From positions 19,731,358 through 19,795,357 of the forward strand of contig NC_081544.1 of assembly GCF_901000735.1 (NCBI RefSeq): 64,000 nt of DNA, given 5' to 3'. The DNA comes from Corylus avellana. Taxonomy: Eukaryota > Streptophyta > Magnoliopsida > Fagales > Betulaceae. The position numbers and the translations under genes were made by a program. Under the pieces are notes generated by a model. It saw nothing but the letters and a program-made list of their open reading frames with translations. It was not told the origin of the DNA and did no database searches. Of the stretch, positions 24,078-33,677 are shown in pieces (position 1 is the stretch's first letter; each line of letters begins with the position of its first letter).

Positions 24078-24250
24078 ATGCAGGATGCTGCAAGTGCGCT
24101 CGATCGCACGTCAGGGTGCACTCGAGCGTACTGCCGCAGATGGGTGCGAGTGCAGGAGTGGAGGGCTCGAGCGCTGCTGGCTAGAATCCTGCAGAAGTGC
24201 TACCGTGCGCTCGATCGCACACGGACTGCGCTCGATCTCAGTCACAGAGA
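24078..24250 (-). other. Leader region rich in GATCGAGC palindromes
   Basis: Between the primer-binding site and gag there are several GCTCGATCGCAC / CTCGAGCG motifs. Similar motifs occur in the LTR at 995-1115 and in the 5' LTR at 25498-25530. Function unknown; they could be RNA structure or dimerisation elements of this retroelement family. Confidence 0.4.
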
Positions 24251-24417
24251 AGGCAGCTTACGGACCGGTTTGCAGTTTCTCAAAAAAAATAAAATCAACA
24301 CAAAACAGAATTAAAAATTAGCAACTTAAAATAGGGAAATAAATTATTAAGCTAAAATTAATCTCTAAAATTTGACAATAAAACCGTTATGCAGTCCCCG
24401 GCAACGGCGCCAAAAAT

Positions 24418-25742
24418 TGATGTGGTATTTTTGTAACCAAAAATATCAATTATAAAAATAACCACTCGCAATAGGACGAATCTTTGTAGGATACGGCTAT
24501 AGAGAGGGTGTCGAACCTCAAGGACTGCAGGAGTTTTATTATCAAAATTTGAAAGATTAAAATTAACTTAATTAAAAAGATATTTGATTTGATTTTCTTT
24601 AAAACTAAAGTGCATGAAAATAAAAGAGATATAAAATAAGAGAGAGAGTGTAGGGTATTGACTTCTCCTCTATTCGCACAACAATGGCTAATTATAATTA
24701 ATCCTAGAAATTCATTCTATGCATATTATAAATAAACAAGAAACTACCTTATTAAAGAATAAGCATAATCTATCTTTGGTGGGCACGGATCGTCCACCTA
24801 ACCACTAAGATGCGGTACGACCCGTCTTCCCTAAGTATAAATTATCAAATTCTTTAACAGGATACATACAATCAATGAATACGTATAACCCATCTTCGGT
24901 TGGCACGGACTGTCTACCTAAATTACACTAAACTAGGGTGTAGTACAATCCGTCTTCCCTAGGCATGGCCTATCAAATCCTATTGATCATATGTCAATTA
25001 AACCCATTGTATAACCATCATCCTCATAATCACAGAAAACAAGAATGATTTGATTTCAATAAAAGTAAAATACTTTCTAAGACAAGAGAAGAATTTCACA
25101 AATATTGATTTTGGAATTTAAGAACAATTGCATTTAATATGAAGAACATAAATCAATTGTAGCAATCCTCATAGTTATACAATCAACATGCATAAATTAA
25201 AAATCTAGAAATTAAATACAATCAAACCATTGTGCTTGGATAGGGTTACATCAATACCCCCACGAAGGGGTTTAGCCGCTCATGATCTTCTAAGCACCAA
25301 GGACAAATTTTTTATTTCTAGCTCTAGGAGGCGGTGTGTATTTTTACAATGTTCAAAGCCATATTTATAGGGATTAGGAGAACCCTAAAACCCTAGAAAT
25401 CCTCAGAAAACCGTAATTCAGTCTCCCAGTCGGATTGGGAGACCTAGAAAAACTTTCCTTCTCAATTTCGGAGTCTGTTTTGCCTCTGGCGCCCGTGTGC
25501 GCTCGAGCACACTGTAGCTGCGCTCGAGCGTACTGTAGCTACAGTAACTCCGCTACAGTAATTGCTACAGTATTTTGCTACAGTACTTTAATTGCATTTT
25601 GAGCCCAAAATCAATGATTTTCTTGTATCTTTATTAAACACCTGTAAACACAAAAACAAAACAAAATCAAATAAATAACAACGCTAAGGAATTAACATAT
25701 GCAAATTAAAGGGCTTGAATGTGCAACATTCGGTGCTTATCA
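24418..25742 (-). repeat. 5' LTR (complete, 1325 bp)
   Basis: Complete LTR with TG...CA ends, next to the primer-binding site. A TATTTATAGGG-type stretch (about 25362-25372, plus strand) reads as CCCTATAAATA on the minus strand and is the likely promoter. Upstream of it, 25511-25585 holds six copies of ACTGTAG / CTACAGT. Confidence 0.92.
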
Positions 25743-25747
25743 AAGAG

Positions 25748-26680
25748 CGAGGTTAAACACCGAGCAGCTTTTTGGGGAGAGGAACATATGCAATGGATAC
25801 AAAGAGGAAAAGTGGGAGAAAAACAAAAAGAAAATAGGACAAAAATATGGATGTGGCCCATACGGCCATACCTCCCCTCTCGCCACTCTTTGTAATGGAT
25901 CAGATATTCAGTTGGTGCCTAGCAAACTAGATTTTGTACCTCCTCAACCAATAGTTTGGGAAATAAATCTTCCAATTTTTTTCTAAGCAATCAAAATGAA
26001 AAGAAGTTCATGCATGAGGGTTTATGAAGTTGACCCTAACAGTAAGCTTAACTGATGGTTAAATAATTGTTCATTATAATTTAATCTAATAGTCAAGATT
26101 AAGTGTCTATTAATATCACTAATAGATATATATACTTTTATTAGTCCACTCAGACATATATAATTCTATCACTATGAGTAGTCCACTCAGTCTCTCTAAA
26201 ATCTTAAGTATTCTTAAAAATTCGAGTATTTTTTTTCTTGAAGAATAGTGAATATGAGAGTTTCAGGTTTGGCTTCTTTTTGTGGAAAAACCAACCAAAC
26301 TATATAGGATTTCTGGACTCCATTGTATTACATTCATGGAAAAACATTTTCTTTAATGTGATGAATTGCTGAGGCAAATAATTTCTTAAGAAAAGTGAAT
26401 TTATAACGCACTTTAAGAGCATTTACTTTTATGTTTTCATATTTCTGTTCTAACATCAATCTTTTTCTTTTCTTTTCTCTATTTCTTTCATATTTTTTTT
26501 CTTCTAATATCCATGTTCTAATTAAGTACGTATCTCCAAAGATCATAATTCATATTAGTAATGAACTTAAATTAAATCTGTTAATTCCTGCAGGCTTATC
26601 AAAACTAAAATCTTTCATTAATCTCTTGTATAGGGGCTTACATGGTGGTAAAAATCATCATTGAAATGGTACGGATGAAG
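25748..26680. other. Non-coding flank
   Basis: AT-rich DNA with no recognisable gene or element. Short open frames at 25748-25986 and 26334-26664 show no family resemblance. Confidence 0.4.
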
Positions 26681-26689
26681 GGCCTTTTA

Positions 26690-26945
26690 TGTTTACTTGA
26701 TTATATATCATGTAAACATAAAATATCTTGAAGAGCCTCATAAAATATCTTTAAGATTAGTCTCATAAAATATCTTTAAAATATCTTTAAGATTAGCCTC
26801 ATAAATATCTTGAAGATTAGTCTCATAAAATATCTTTAAGATCTCATAAAATATCTTGAAGATTAGTCTCATAAAATATCTTTAAGATCTCATAAAATAT
26901 CTTTAAGATTAGTCTCATAAAATATCTTGAAGAGTAATTTGGAAT
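26690..26945. repeat. Minisatellite (CATAAAATATCTTTAAGATTAGTCT-type units)
   Basis: About eight to nine imperfect units of 20-34 bp built from ATAAAATATCTT(T/G)AA, GATTAG and TCTC blocks. The array starts next to a 23-bp phrase, GTTTACTTGATTATATATCA..., that recurs at about 27100-27122. Confidence 0.8.
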
Positions 26946-27459
26946 CTAAATATAGATCTCAAACCGTTAAGGTTTGAGGCTAGAAAAGATCGTTAAGATT
27001 TGAGGTTTACACTGTGTAGGTGTATACCATTTTTCCTTTCCAATAATATTATATGAGTAATCAAAAAATAGATAGCAATTTAATTCATGTTTTCCAGCAT
27101 GTTTACTTGATTATATATCATGTTTATTTATTTATTTTTTAAAGGAGTGAGTTTATTTCAGCATAATTAATTAATTGCATAATAGGGTTTTTTTTTTTTC
27201 TTTTTTATGTTATAAATCCGTAATAACATGTTTTGATTAATAATTTGAGCGTGTTTGACTTGCTGAAAAGTTTTTCCTGATTGTCTTTTTTACTAACATG
27301 TTTGGCTTGCTGAAAAACATTTTGATTAATTAAAACAATATGCAAACAAAGGTATGTGCTGGAAAGCTTTCCCAGCAGACCAAACATCATGTATTCATGT
27401 TTATTAAAAATTTTCTTGTTGGAAAGCCAGCAAGCCAAACATTCAACAATCATGAACAC

Positions 27460-27579
27460 ATCCTAAAACCAGAAATTTCCAGCAAGCCAAACATGTTCTA
27501 AGTTTTGTAAATTTGGAAGAGAGGATTGAAAAACGAATGAGCCAATGCTAGGATCTTCATGTTCAAGGACTAGGTAATT
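27460..27579. other. Start of MLP-B duplicated unit
   Basis: Homology to the MLP-A unit begins here (27465 onwards matches 1958 onwards). In copy A this point is occupied by the LTR ending at 1957. Confidence 0.7.
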
Positions 27580-27864
27580 TTTTTATGAGGGTGATCCTGG
27601 TTTTACCTACAGGCCAGGCAGTACTTGGGCTCCGCCCCACTTTCCGTGTTTCCGTGTCGACTGTGAACCAAGCATAGAGGCCTAACTAGGATCTATCAGA
27701 CTAATCTCTAGTCCAATACTCCACACCACTCAAAGTATTGGACATTGAGTCCCAGGCTTTGCCCAAGTGGCTGGCCCCTAGGAAGTTTCGAACTCAAGAC
27801 CTCAAGGGGTAATATCCCTAGAAGCCGCAAGCCTCCACCACAAGGCCAACCCCTTAATTGGGGT
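27580..27864 (-). mobile_element. SINE-like insertion 3' of MLP-B
   Basis: About 285 bp absent from the same place in copy A (between about 2065 and 2085). On the minus strand it starts GGGGTTGGCCTTGTGGTGG and contains GAGTTCGAAAC, a good RNA polymerase III B box (GWTCRANNC). It ends in an A-rich tail (T run 27577-27584 on plus). The flanks TTCAAGGACTAGGTAATT (27562-27579) and TTCATCAACTAGATAATT (27865-27882) look like an 18-bp target duplication with four mismatches. Confidence 0.7.
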
Positions 27865-28172
27865 TCATCAACTAGATAATTAAACAACTTGTAATTAATA
27901 GGAGCCGCATATCCCAGCAATAAGCTGCTTCAGTAAGTCCAAACAATTTAAAACATATATATGCATATAAATTATACTTAAGAAAACACATATTACAAAA
28001 GCCCCGGATACATTTGACCCATATATAAGATCTAAGTATATGGGTGCCTGCAATAAGTGGCTTCAATACGCCCACACAAAAACTAACATTCATATACAGA
28101 CTTGCATGATATATAGAATAAAACACACAGAAACACTCCCGATCTTTTATTGTAGAAGTACAACCTTTTTGT

Positions 28173-28726
28173 CTATGCGGTAAGGTGAGCACCAATGTCT
28201 TTGCTGACATCAATTAGAAACTGAAGCAATGTCTTTGGATCTGGAACATCCTCCTTCAGCTTCTCGTATTCCAAGCTCCAGTGGACCAAGCTGCCCTCAC
28301 CCTTGGGAGTAGCTTGAACAGTGATTTTGAAGCTCTTGTACTCCTGCAGAAGATCCCCTTCAATCACTTTGAAAGTGACCGACTTGTTTGTATCATCTAT
28401 TGCTTCAATTTTGTCCTTAGCAACTTTGGCTTGCCCATCTATGATTTCACAAGACAAGAAACAATATTTAAAGATATTAATTAACATCATGCATGCTATA
28501 CATTGCCAAGGAAATGAAAGAATATAATTCCTAAATTACCATGGACATAATCCCAGTAGATGACAGAGCCCTCATTGCCCCAATCTCCTTCATGCAAAGC
28601 ACAACCCTGGACTTTGTCAGGGCAGACATTGGATACGTGGTGTGGCCTGCCGCTGAAAACCTCATGAAACTTTTCAGCAGGAGCTTTAATTTCTACATCA
28701 ACCTCCACCCTCCCAAATAGACTCAT
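28173..28726 (-). CDS. MLP: MLP-like protein (Bet v 1 family), copy B
   Basis: Exon 1 28726-28540, intron 28539-28439 (101 bp, GT...AG), exon 2 28438-28173; 150 residues. The exon structure and splice phase are the same as in copy A. It starts MSLFGRVEVDVEIKAPAEKF, has the glycine-rich loop HEGDWGNEGS and ends KDIGAHLTA. A TATTTAA box lies at 28834-28840, 108 bp before the start codon, and an AATAAA lies 22 bp past the stop (28146-28151, minus). Both coding exons are open and no key feature is lost, so this is the best candidate for an expressed copy. As in other MLP/ripening-related proteins the product should be a cytosolic binder of hydrophobic ligands; the specific ligand cannot be read from sequence. 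Confidence 0.94.
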
Positions 28727-28833
28727 TTTTGCAGGTAGTTGTATTACAAGGCCAACTAGTTAGAGGTACTAACAAAACATAATGGCTAGAAGGTAAGGAG
28801 AATGTGTTGAGAAAACAGGTAGGGGCATTGCCC

Positions 28834-28840
28834 TTAAATA
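28834..28840 (-). promoter_or_regulatory. TATA-like box of MLP-B
   Basis: TATTTAA on the minus strand, 108 bp from the start codon. The same box stands before MLP-C (51962-51968) and is altered before MLP-A. Confidence 0.55.
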
Positions 28841-28979
28841 GAAGGAAGGAGGTTTTGCATGTCATTTCCTCTAGGGACAACTTCTCGTGGGTTTAGTTGA
28901 ATAATTCTATCCACTTTACCATTTTAGTCTTTACTCCCAAAAAATAAATATCATTTGTGATGTGCATGGCGAAACTTTT

Positions 28980-30130
28980 TATTATTATAGTCATAAATAT
29001 GTTTTCAAATATTGTGACTTATTACATTTGCTCCAGTTCTTTTTCAATAGATGCGGATCTAAGAGCTGATAGAAGCTATTACATTAGTTCGATAGGATGA
29101 AAGTTGAATATTTAAAATTAGTGATAAAAAAATAAATAAATAAATAAACAAAGAAGAAGGAGGAAGGCAACCCCCAAAAAAACAACTAGAAGTACTTAAA
29201 ACTATCAAGTATTGGTCAAATAAATGACACAACACATTTAGACAATAGGAGTGGCTACAAAAGGCTGTAGCAGAGGGAATGTCCTCGATAATGGAACTAC
29301 CAACAAAGTAACAACTACGGAAAGTGATTAACGCACTATATCAAGGCCAAGGGCAAGTATTGAAAAAGGTTGAATCGGAGCTGTTGGAGATAAGCTTCAC
29401 CATGGTGTCCAATAAGGGTGGTACTTGGCATGGAAAGCGTGGAAGACACCAAAAAAGAAGTTGTCTGTGGTTCCCCAAAGGCAAGAAAAGGTACCAGGTT
29501 TGGAGATCCAAAGAGAAAGAAAAGAGGGTGCTAACGATCTGACGCGTTGACAAAAAATGGGCAATGGCATTGATGGCACGTGCTACATATAAGTGCTGGG
29601 GAGACACATGTTGCATATGTGCTAGAACAGATTGTGGCGGCACGGGAGCGGACGATGGCGACGGTGCTAGGTGGCATGCAGATGTGTGTATGAAGCACGA
29701 TAGATTTGACTTTCAAGTTGCAGACAAAAAAGAGAGAAAAAAGGAAGTTAAAAAAAAAAAAAAAAAGGAGAAGAGGATCGAGGAGGAGGGAAGATCCTCC
29801 TAGGGGACACAATAAATTTGGAGAAAGAAAAAAAAATCATAGAGCATAGGGGAGGAGAGACAGCTCTCGTGATGCATGTAATTGAAGTCACCCCTTCTTG
29901 ATTTTGTTAGTTAAAATGGTTGAAAAGTTAGCCTTGTAAAACAATTTTTTGTTTTTATTTTCATCGAGATAGTCACTTTGGCTAAGAAATTGGCTAGATG
30001 CTTCCGTACTCAACAAATTTACTAAGCGCGATAGTTCAAAAATAATACATTAAAAAAACAAAATTAATATGATTCTCTAGTTTTTAAAAATAGAGAAAAT
30101 AAATGAAGAATAAACATGTAAAATCGAATA
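28980..30130. other. MLP-B upstream flank, no gene supported
   Basis: About 29090-29260 matches the end of the contig at 19897-20065. 29300-29800 holds open frames on both strands, but they are rich in K/E or low complexity and match nothing recognisable. Confidence 0.5.
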
Positions 30131-30480
30131 TCACTACAAAAAAAGCCCAATTCCTAGCATTTTTAATACTAGCATAGGGGCAAAGCGTTAGTATTTTGAC
30201 AATTTCTCAACGTATATTCTGATACGCCACTGTTCTTAAAATAAATGCATGGCGTATATATATACGAGATTAAATAATTTTATTTTCCTAGCGCATGCAA
30301 GACATACGCTTATACACTAGGAAAGTGCATTTCGTTTAACGCTTTTAATGGCATATACATGTATACGCCAATAATTTCCTATTTGGGGCACAGGAAATTG
30401 GAAAAAAAAAGATAATTTCCCCGCATTGTATATATCCCTAAAATCTCTCATATTTCTTTTTTTTTTTCTCACATTTATCT
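30131..30480 (+). mobile_element. CACTA-like element end (partial)
   Basis: Begins CACTACAAAAAAAGCCC, a wording typical of CACTA/En-Spm terminal repeats, followed by repeated TATACGC / GCGTATA motifs like subterminal repeats. No matching right end (GTAGTG) was found nearby and no transposase is seen, so it may be truncated. Confidence 0.45.
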
Positions 30481-31059
30481 TCTAACAAATTATCCCTATG
30501 TCAGTCGCGCGCTATGCCTCTCTCCCCCACGAAGCTTGCGCCACCGCCATCGATGTGTGTTTTTCTTCTCTGTCGTTTGGGCTTGATTTAATTTGTAGGA
30601 TTTCGATCTAGGGTTTTGATTTAGGTATTGTTGGATTTCGATTTATGTGGTGGCCTGTTGGATTTACGGTCTGAATTTATTGGAGGCTCATTCATAAAAA
30701 AAAATCCTATATTTTTATTGTTTGATCAAAAATGGCATTTCTTTTTTTCTTTTTTTTTTCTTTTTTTTTTTTTTTGGGTGTTTTTTTTCTGTTTTTTGAT
30801 CGAATCTAGTGTTATGTTTTGATTCTTTTATTTATTCATTGTTTTGTGTTTGTTTGTTTGCAGTTTAAGCCTTACGAGAAAGACTTCGAGAGGAGGGCAC
30901 GGGTCATCTTTATTGGATCTCCTAATATAACATGCCAACTAACTATTATTGAAGAACATATAGAACACCAAATTAGAGTTTGAAATCAAGTCAGAGATTG
31001 CATAATATAATCTTATCTCATAATCTCTGATTGTTTTGATTGTATTCAGTTTATTTTAA

Positions 31060-31242
31060 GATATATGATAGGGGCTCAACTGAGCCCTATCTAAGATCCA
31101 ACTTTTGTAGACATATATTTTGATTTTTGTCTCTTTTTTAAAATTTTAACTTTGGAACCTGACATAACTCTTATGTAGCTTTGTGCCGCGTAAGTAAAAG
31201 TTTGGTCTTAGATAGGACTCAGTTGAGCCCTTATCATATTTC
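31060..31242. mobile_element. 183-bp Mutator-type MITE
   Basis: Inverted ends of about 40 bp (GATATATGATAGGGGCTCAA at the left, GAAATATGATAAGGGCTCAA as the reverse complement of the right). It is flanked by the perfect 9-bp repeat TTATTTTAA at 31051-31059 and 31243-31251. Confidence 0.82.
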
Positions 31243-31602
31243 TTATTTTAATTGTATATTTTTTTTAATACTTATAAGGACATTATCTTAGGATAAGATT
31301 ATAGTTGTTTGTATATTTTGAACTTCACGTGTAAGCCTGTTTATCAATATCTATTGTTCATTATAATCTTATCAAATTTTTTGTGATTTTGAAATTTATT
31401 TTATAGGTTTTAAAAAATTTGGTTATATGGGATTTCTGTATAACCAAATTGTTTTAATATATTCCACCAATTTAAGGGCACATACTCTTGCCGACGCAAG
31501 AGTGCATCTTCCTGGCACATGCGTGTGTCTTCTTTGTCTGCTAGCAAAAATTTATTGACACTGGGTTGTAGGCATAAAGAATAGGCTAGAAAATAAAAGT
31601 CA

Positions 31603-31722
31603 GGTCCCCAAGAGGTAGCTCAATCGGCTTAGACCACGCTTAATGAAGCGGAGGTCACTAATTCAAATCCCTCTTCCCCCTCTTGTGCGGACATGTCAAA
31701 CAAAAAAATAAAACAAACAAAT
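31603..31722 (+). mobile_element. tRNA-derived SINE
   Basis: The sequence reads like a tRNA gene head: A box TAGCTCAATCGG and B box ATTCAAATC (GWTCRANNC with one change), followed by a CCTCTTCCCCC stretch and an A-rich tail. It does not fold into a full tRNA with an acceptor stem, so it is a SINE and not a tRNA gene. Ends are approximate. Confidence 0.65.
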
Positions 31723-32081
31723 ACCAGGAACATATTTCCTGGCATTTATTATAATTTGATTCTTATTATTTAAAAAACGTATGCCACAAACACACTTTTT
31801 TTTGTAATAAATATTAGTGAAGTCAATAGCAAAAATGTTGAGTCAAATATAAATGCTTTAAAGAGTTGATAATTTTAAAAAATAATAAAAAATAAATAAC
31901 TCTTTTAAGCAAAATTTTAGCTAAACATTTGTTGAGCGGTAAATGCACTGTATAAACAAATTAAAGAAAATATAATTTAAGCTAAACATTTATTCAATGA
32001 TTCTCTAGGGCTCTAGCTGCTGGATGAGAAGCAAACTTTTCTCACGTCTTCTACGATTGTGAGGGCAACCAAGAAAAAGAG

Positions 32082-33677
32082 ATGATGAACAGTGGCAATA
32101 TGGCGGATGATCTCACGAAGATGTGGGATAATCTTACTCTCACAGAGGAAGAAAGTGTCGGAGTGGAGGAAAGAATTGAAGATGTAGTAGAGGTGGTTCA
32201 TAAGGGCCAAGAGTGCCTGGTGGGTAAACTGTTGGGGGATCGATTAGTCAACAAAGAGACAATTAGAGCCATACTGATTCGGTGGTGGAAACCAACGGGT
32301 CATTTATCTTTTCGAGTGTTGGGAGACAATATTTTTCTCATTCAGTTTGAACACTTTTGGGACAAGTCTAGAGTGCTAGAGGGTCGGCCCTGGATCTTTG
32401 AAGGGACCCTCTTTGCAGTCGAGGTGTTTGACGGTTTAACGCCTCCTACTCAGATTGATTTCACACAAGCAGCGTTCTGGATCAAAATGTTTAACCTACC
32501 CCTGGCTTGTATGGACAAAGTCATGGGGATGAAGTTGGGAGCTACGGTGGGCATAGTGGAGGATGTAGATACCAACGAAGATGGTATTGGATGGGGCAAG
32601 TATCTGCGGGTGAAAGTCAGGATCAATGTACTACAACCCCTCGCATGTGGGAGGATTTTGAAGCTAGAAAATAAATCTATTCGGATGCCATTCCAATACA
32701 AGAGTATACCCTGGTATTACTATCGGTGTGGGAGGATTAGTCATGGGGGCATGGTTTGTCCGATCAAGGAGCCAAAAAGCGTATCAGGGGATGGATCCAG
32801 ACTGTAGTATGGTCCATGGCTGAGAGCGAGTCCACCCAAGAGATGGCCGGAGAAGGACCAGTGGGGTTATGGAGGAGATGCGGGATCACCGGAAGGGAGT
32901 GCTCGACGGAGAAGAGGGGGCTCTTGGGCAGAGGATCACCGGAACGATGGGTCCACGGCGAGATGTTTCGATGGGGAGCCTCATAACGGAAAATCTGAAG
33001 ATTCCCCGAATCGCGCGAAAGGTGTTTATGAGAATATTTCCTCAGGAAATAATTCCCATAATGGTGACATTAATGGAGAGACGGTTATGAGGAATAATTG
33101 TAATGAGAAAGCAGATTCGGCAGAACCACGTGGAAAGGGTGAACATGCCATATGGGGACGTGTTGATGGAATGACTTACCAACATGAGGCCAAGATCGGT
33201 GGGCTAAATTCAATGCAAGATTCTGGTGAGGAGGGGGCAGCGCAGAATCTGGAGAAAATTTCTCTTGGGGAAAATATACCAAAATCAGTGCGCATGCAGA
33301 GGATTAACATGGAGGGGACACATCCTTCTACCAGGGTTATGTGGAAGAAAGCCAAAGAAGGGGGTAGGCTCATAAAGAGTCCACGTGGAACAGTGTTGCT
33401 AGAAGAAGATGTTACGGAGAACCCACGTGTTAATGTGGATACTCTTTTTGCTCACCAACTTAGAGTTCAAGGGGGTCCACGCCAGACAAAAAAACGTACA
33501 AGGGGCTGCAAAACAAGAACACTGGAGGAGAAGAATATTGATGATGGTGCGGTCAGCAATGAGTTCACTGGGCCTTCGAACAAGAAGGGAAAACAGACGG
33601 CGATGGACATGGAGAGGGAGTTGCAGATTCAGGCGGTGGCTGTTTCACAGCCCCGCCAAGCATCATGTGAGCCCTAA
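32082..33677 (+). pseudogene. LINE ORF1 protein (DUF4283 / zinc knuckle), one nonsense codon
   Basis: One frame is open from 32082 to the TAA at 33675-33677 except for a single TAG (32805-32807), about 531 codons in all. Residues about 60-200 form the DUF4283-type RNA-binding domain of plant LINE ORF1 (IRAILIRWWKPTG, FWIKMFNLPL). A zinc knuckle follows at about residue 215, but it reads WYYYRCGRISHGGMVC, so the first cysteine is replaced by tyrosine. The TAG precedes YGPWLRA, where relatives usually have a glutamine, fitting a C-to-T change. ORF1 proteins coat the LINE RNA. The stop codon touches the first ORF2 codons. Confidence 0.8.

Larger units (their letters stand above)
16976..25742 (-). 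mobile_element. Ty3/gypsy LTR retrotransposon with gag-protease only (interrupted by assembly gaps)
   Basis: The 5' LTR (24418-25742) and partial 3' LTR (16976-18020) share the same sequence, with about 26 differences by eye over about 1045 bp. The LTR runs TGATAAGCACC to CCACATCA on the minus strand. The primer-binding site, TGGCGCCGTTGCCGGGGA (about 24396-24413), is of the Athila/Tat type. The flanks GAGAG (16971-16975) and AAGAG (25743-25747) differ by one base and suggest a 5-bp duplication. Internal coding is limited to gag and protease (21300-23975), with no reverse transcriptase or integrase. The expected junction of internal region and 3' LTR is replaced by N gaps around an unrelated contig (18121-20065). 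Confidence 0.85.

Noticed and set aside
29564..29803. Cysteine-rich small protein followed by a lysine-rich tail
   Set aside because: No signal peptide, no known cysteine pattern; the tail is an A/G-rich homopolymer region and the opposite strand is equally open.
31603..31680. A functional tRNA gene
   Set aside because: A and B boxes are present, but there is no matching acceptor stem or complete cloverleaf, and an A-rich tail follows, as in a SINE.
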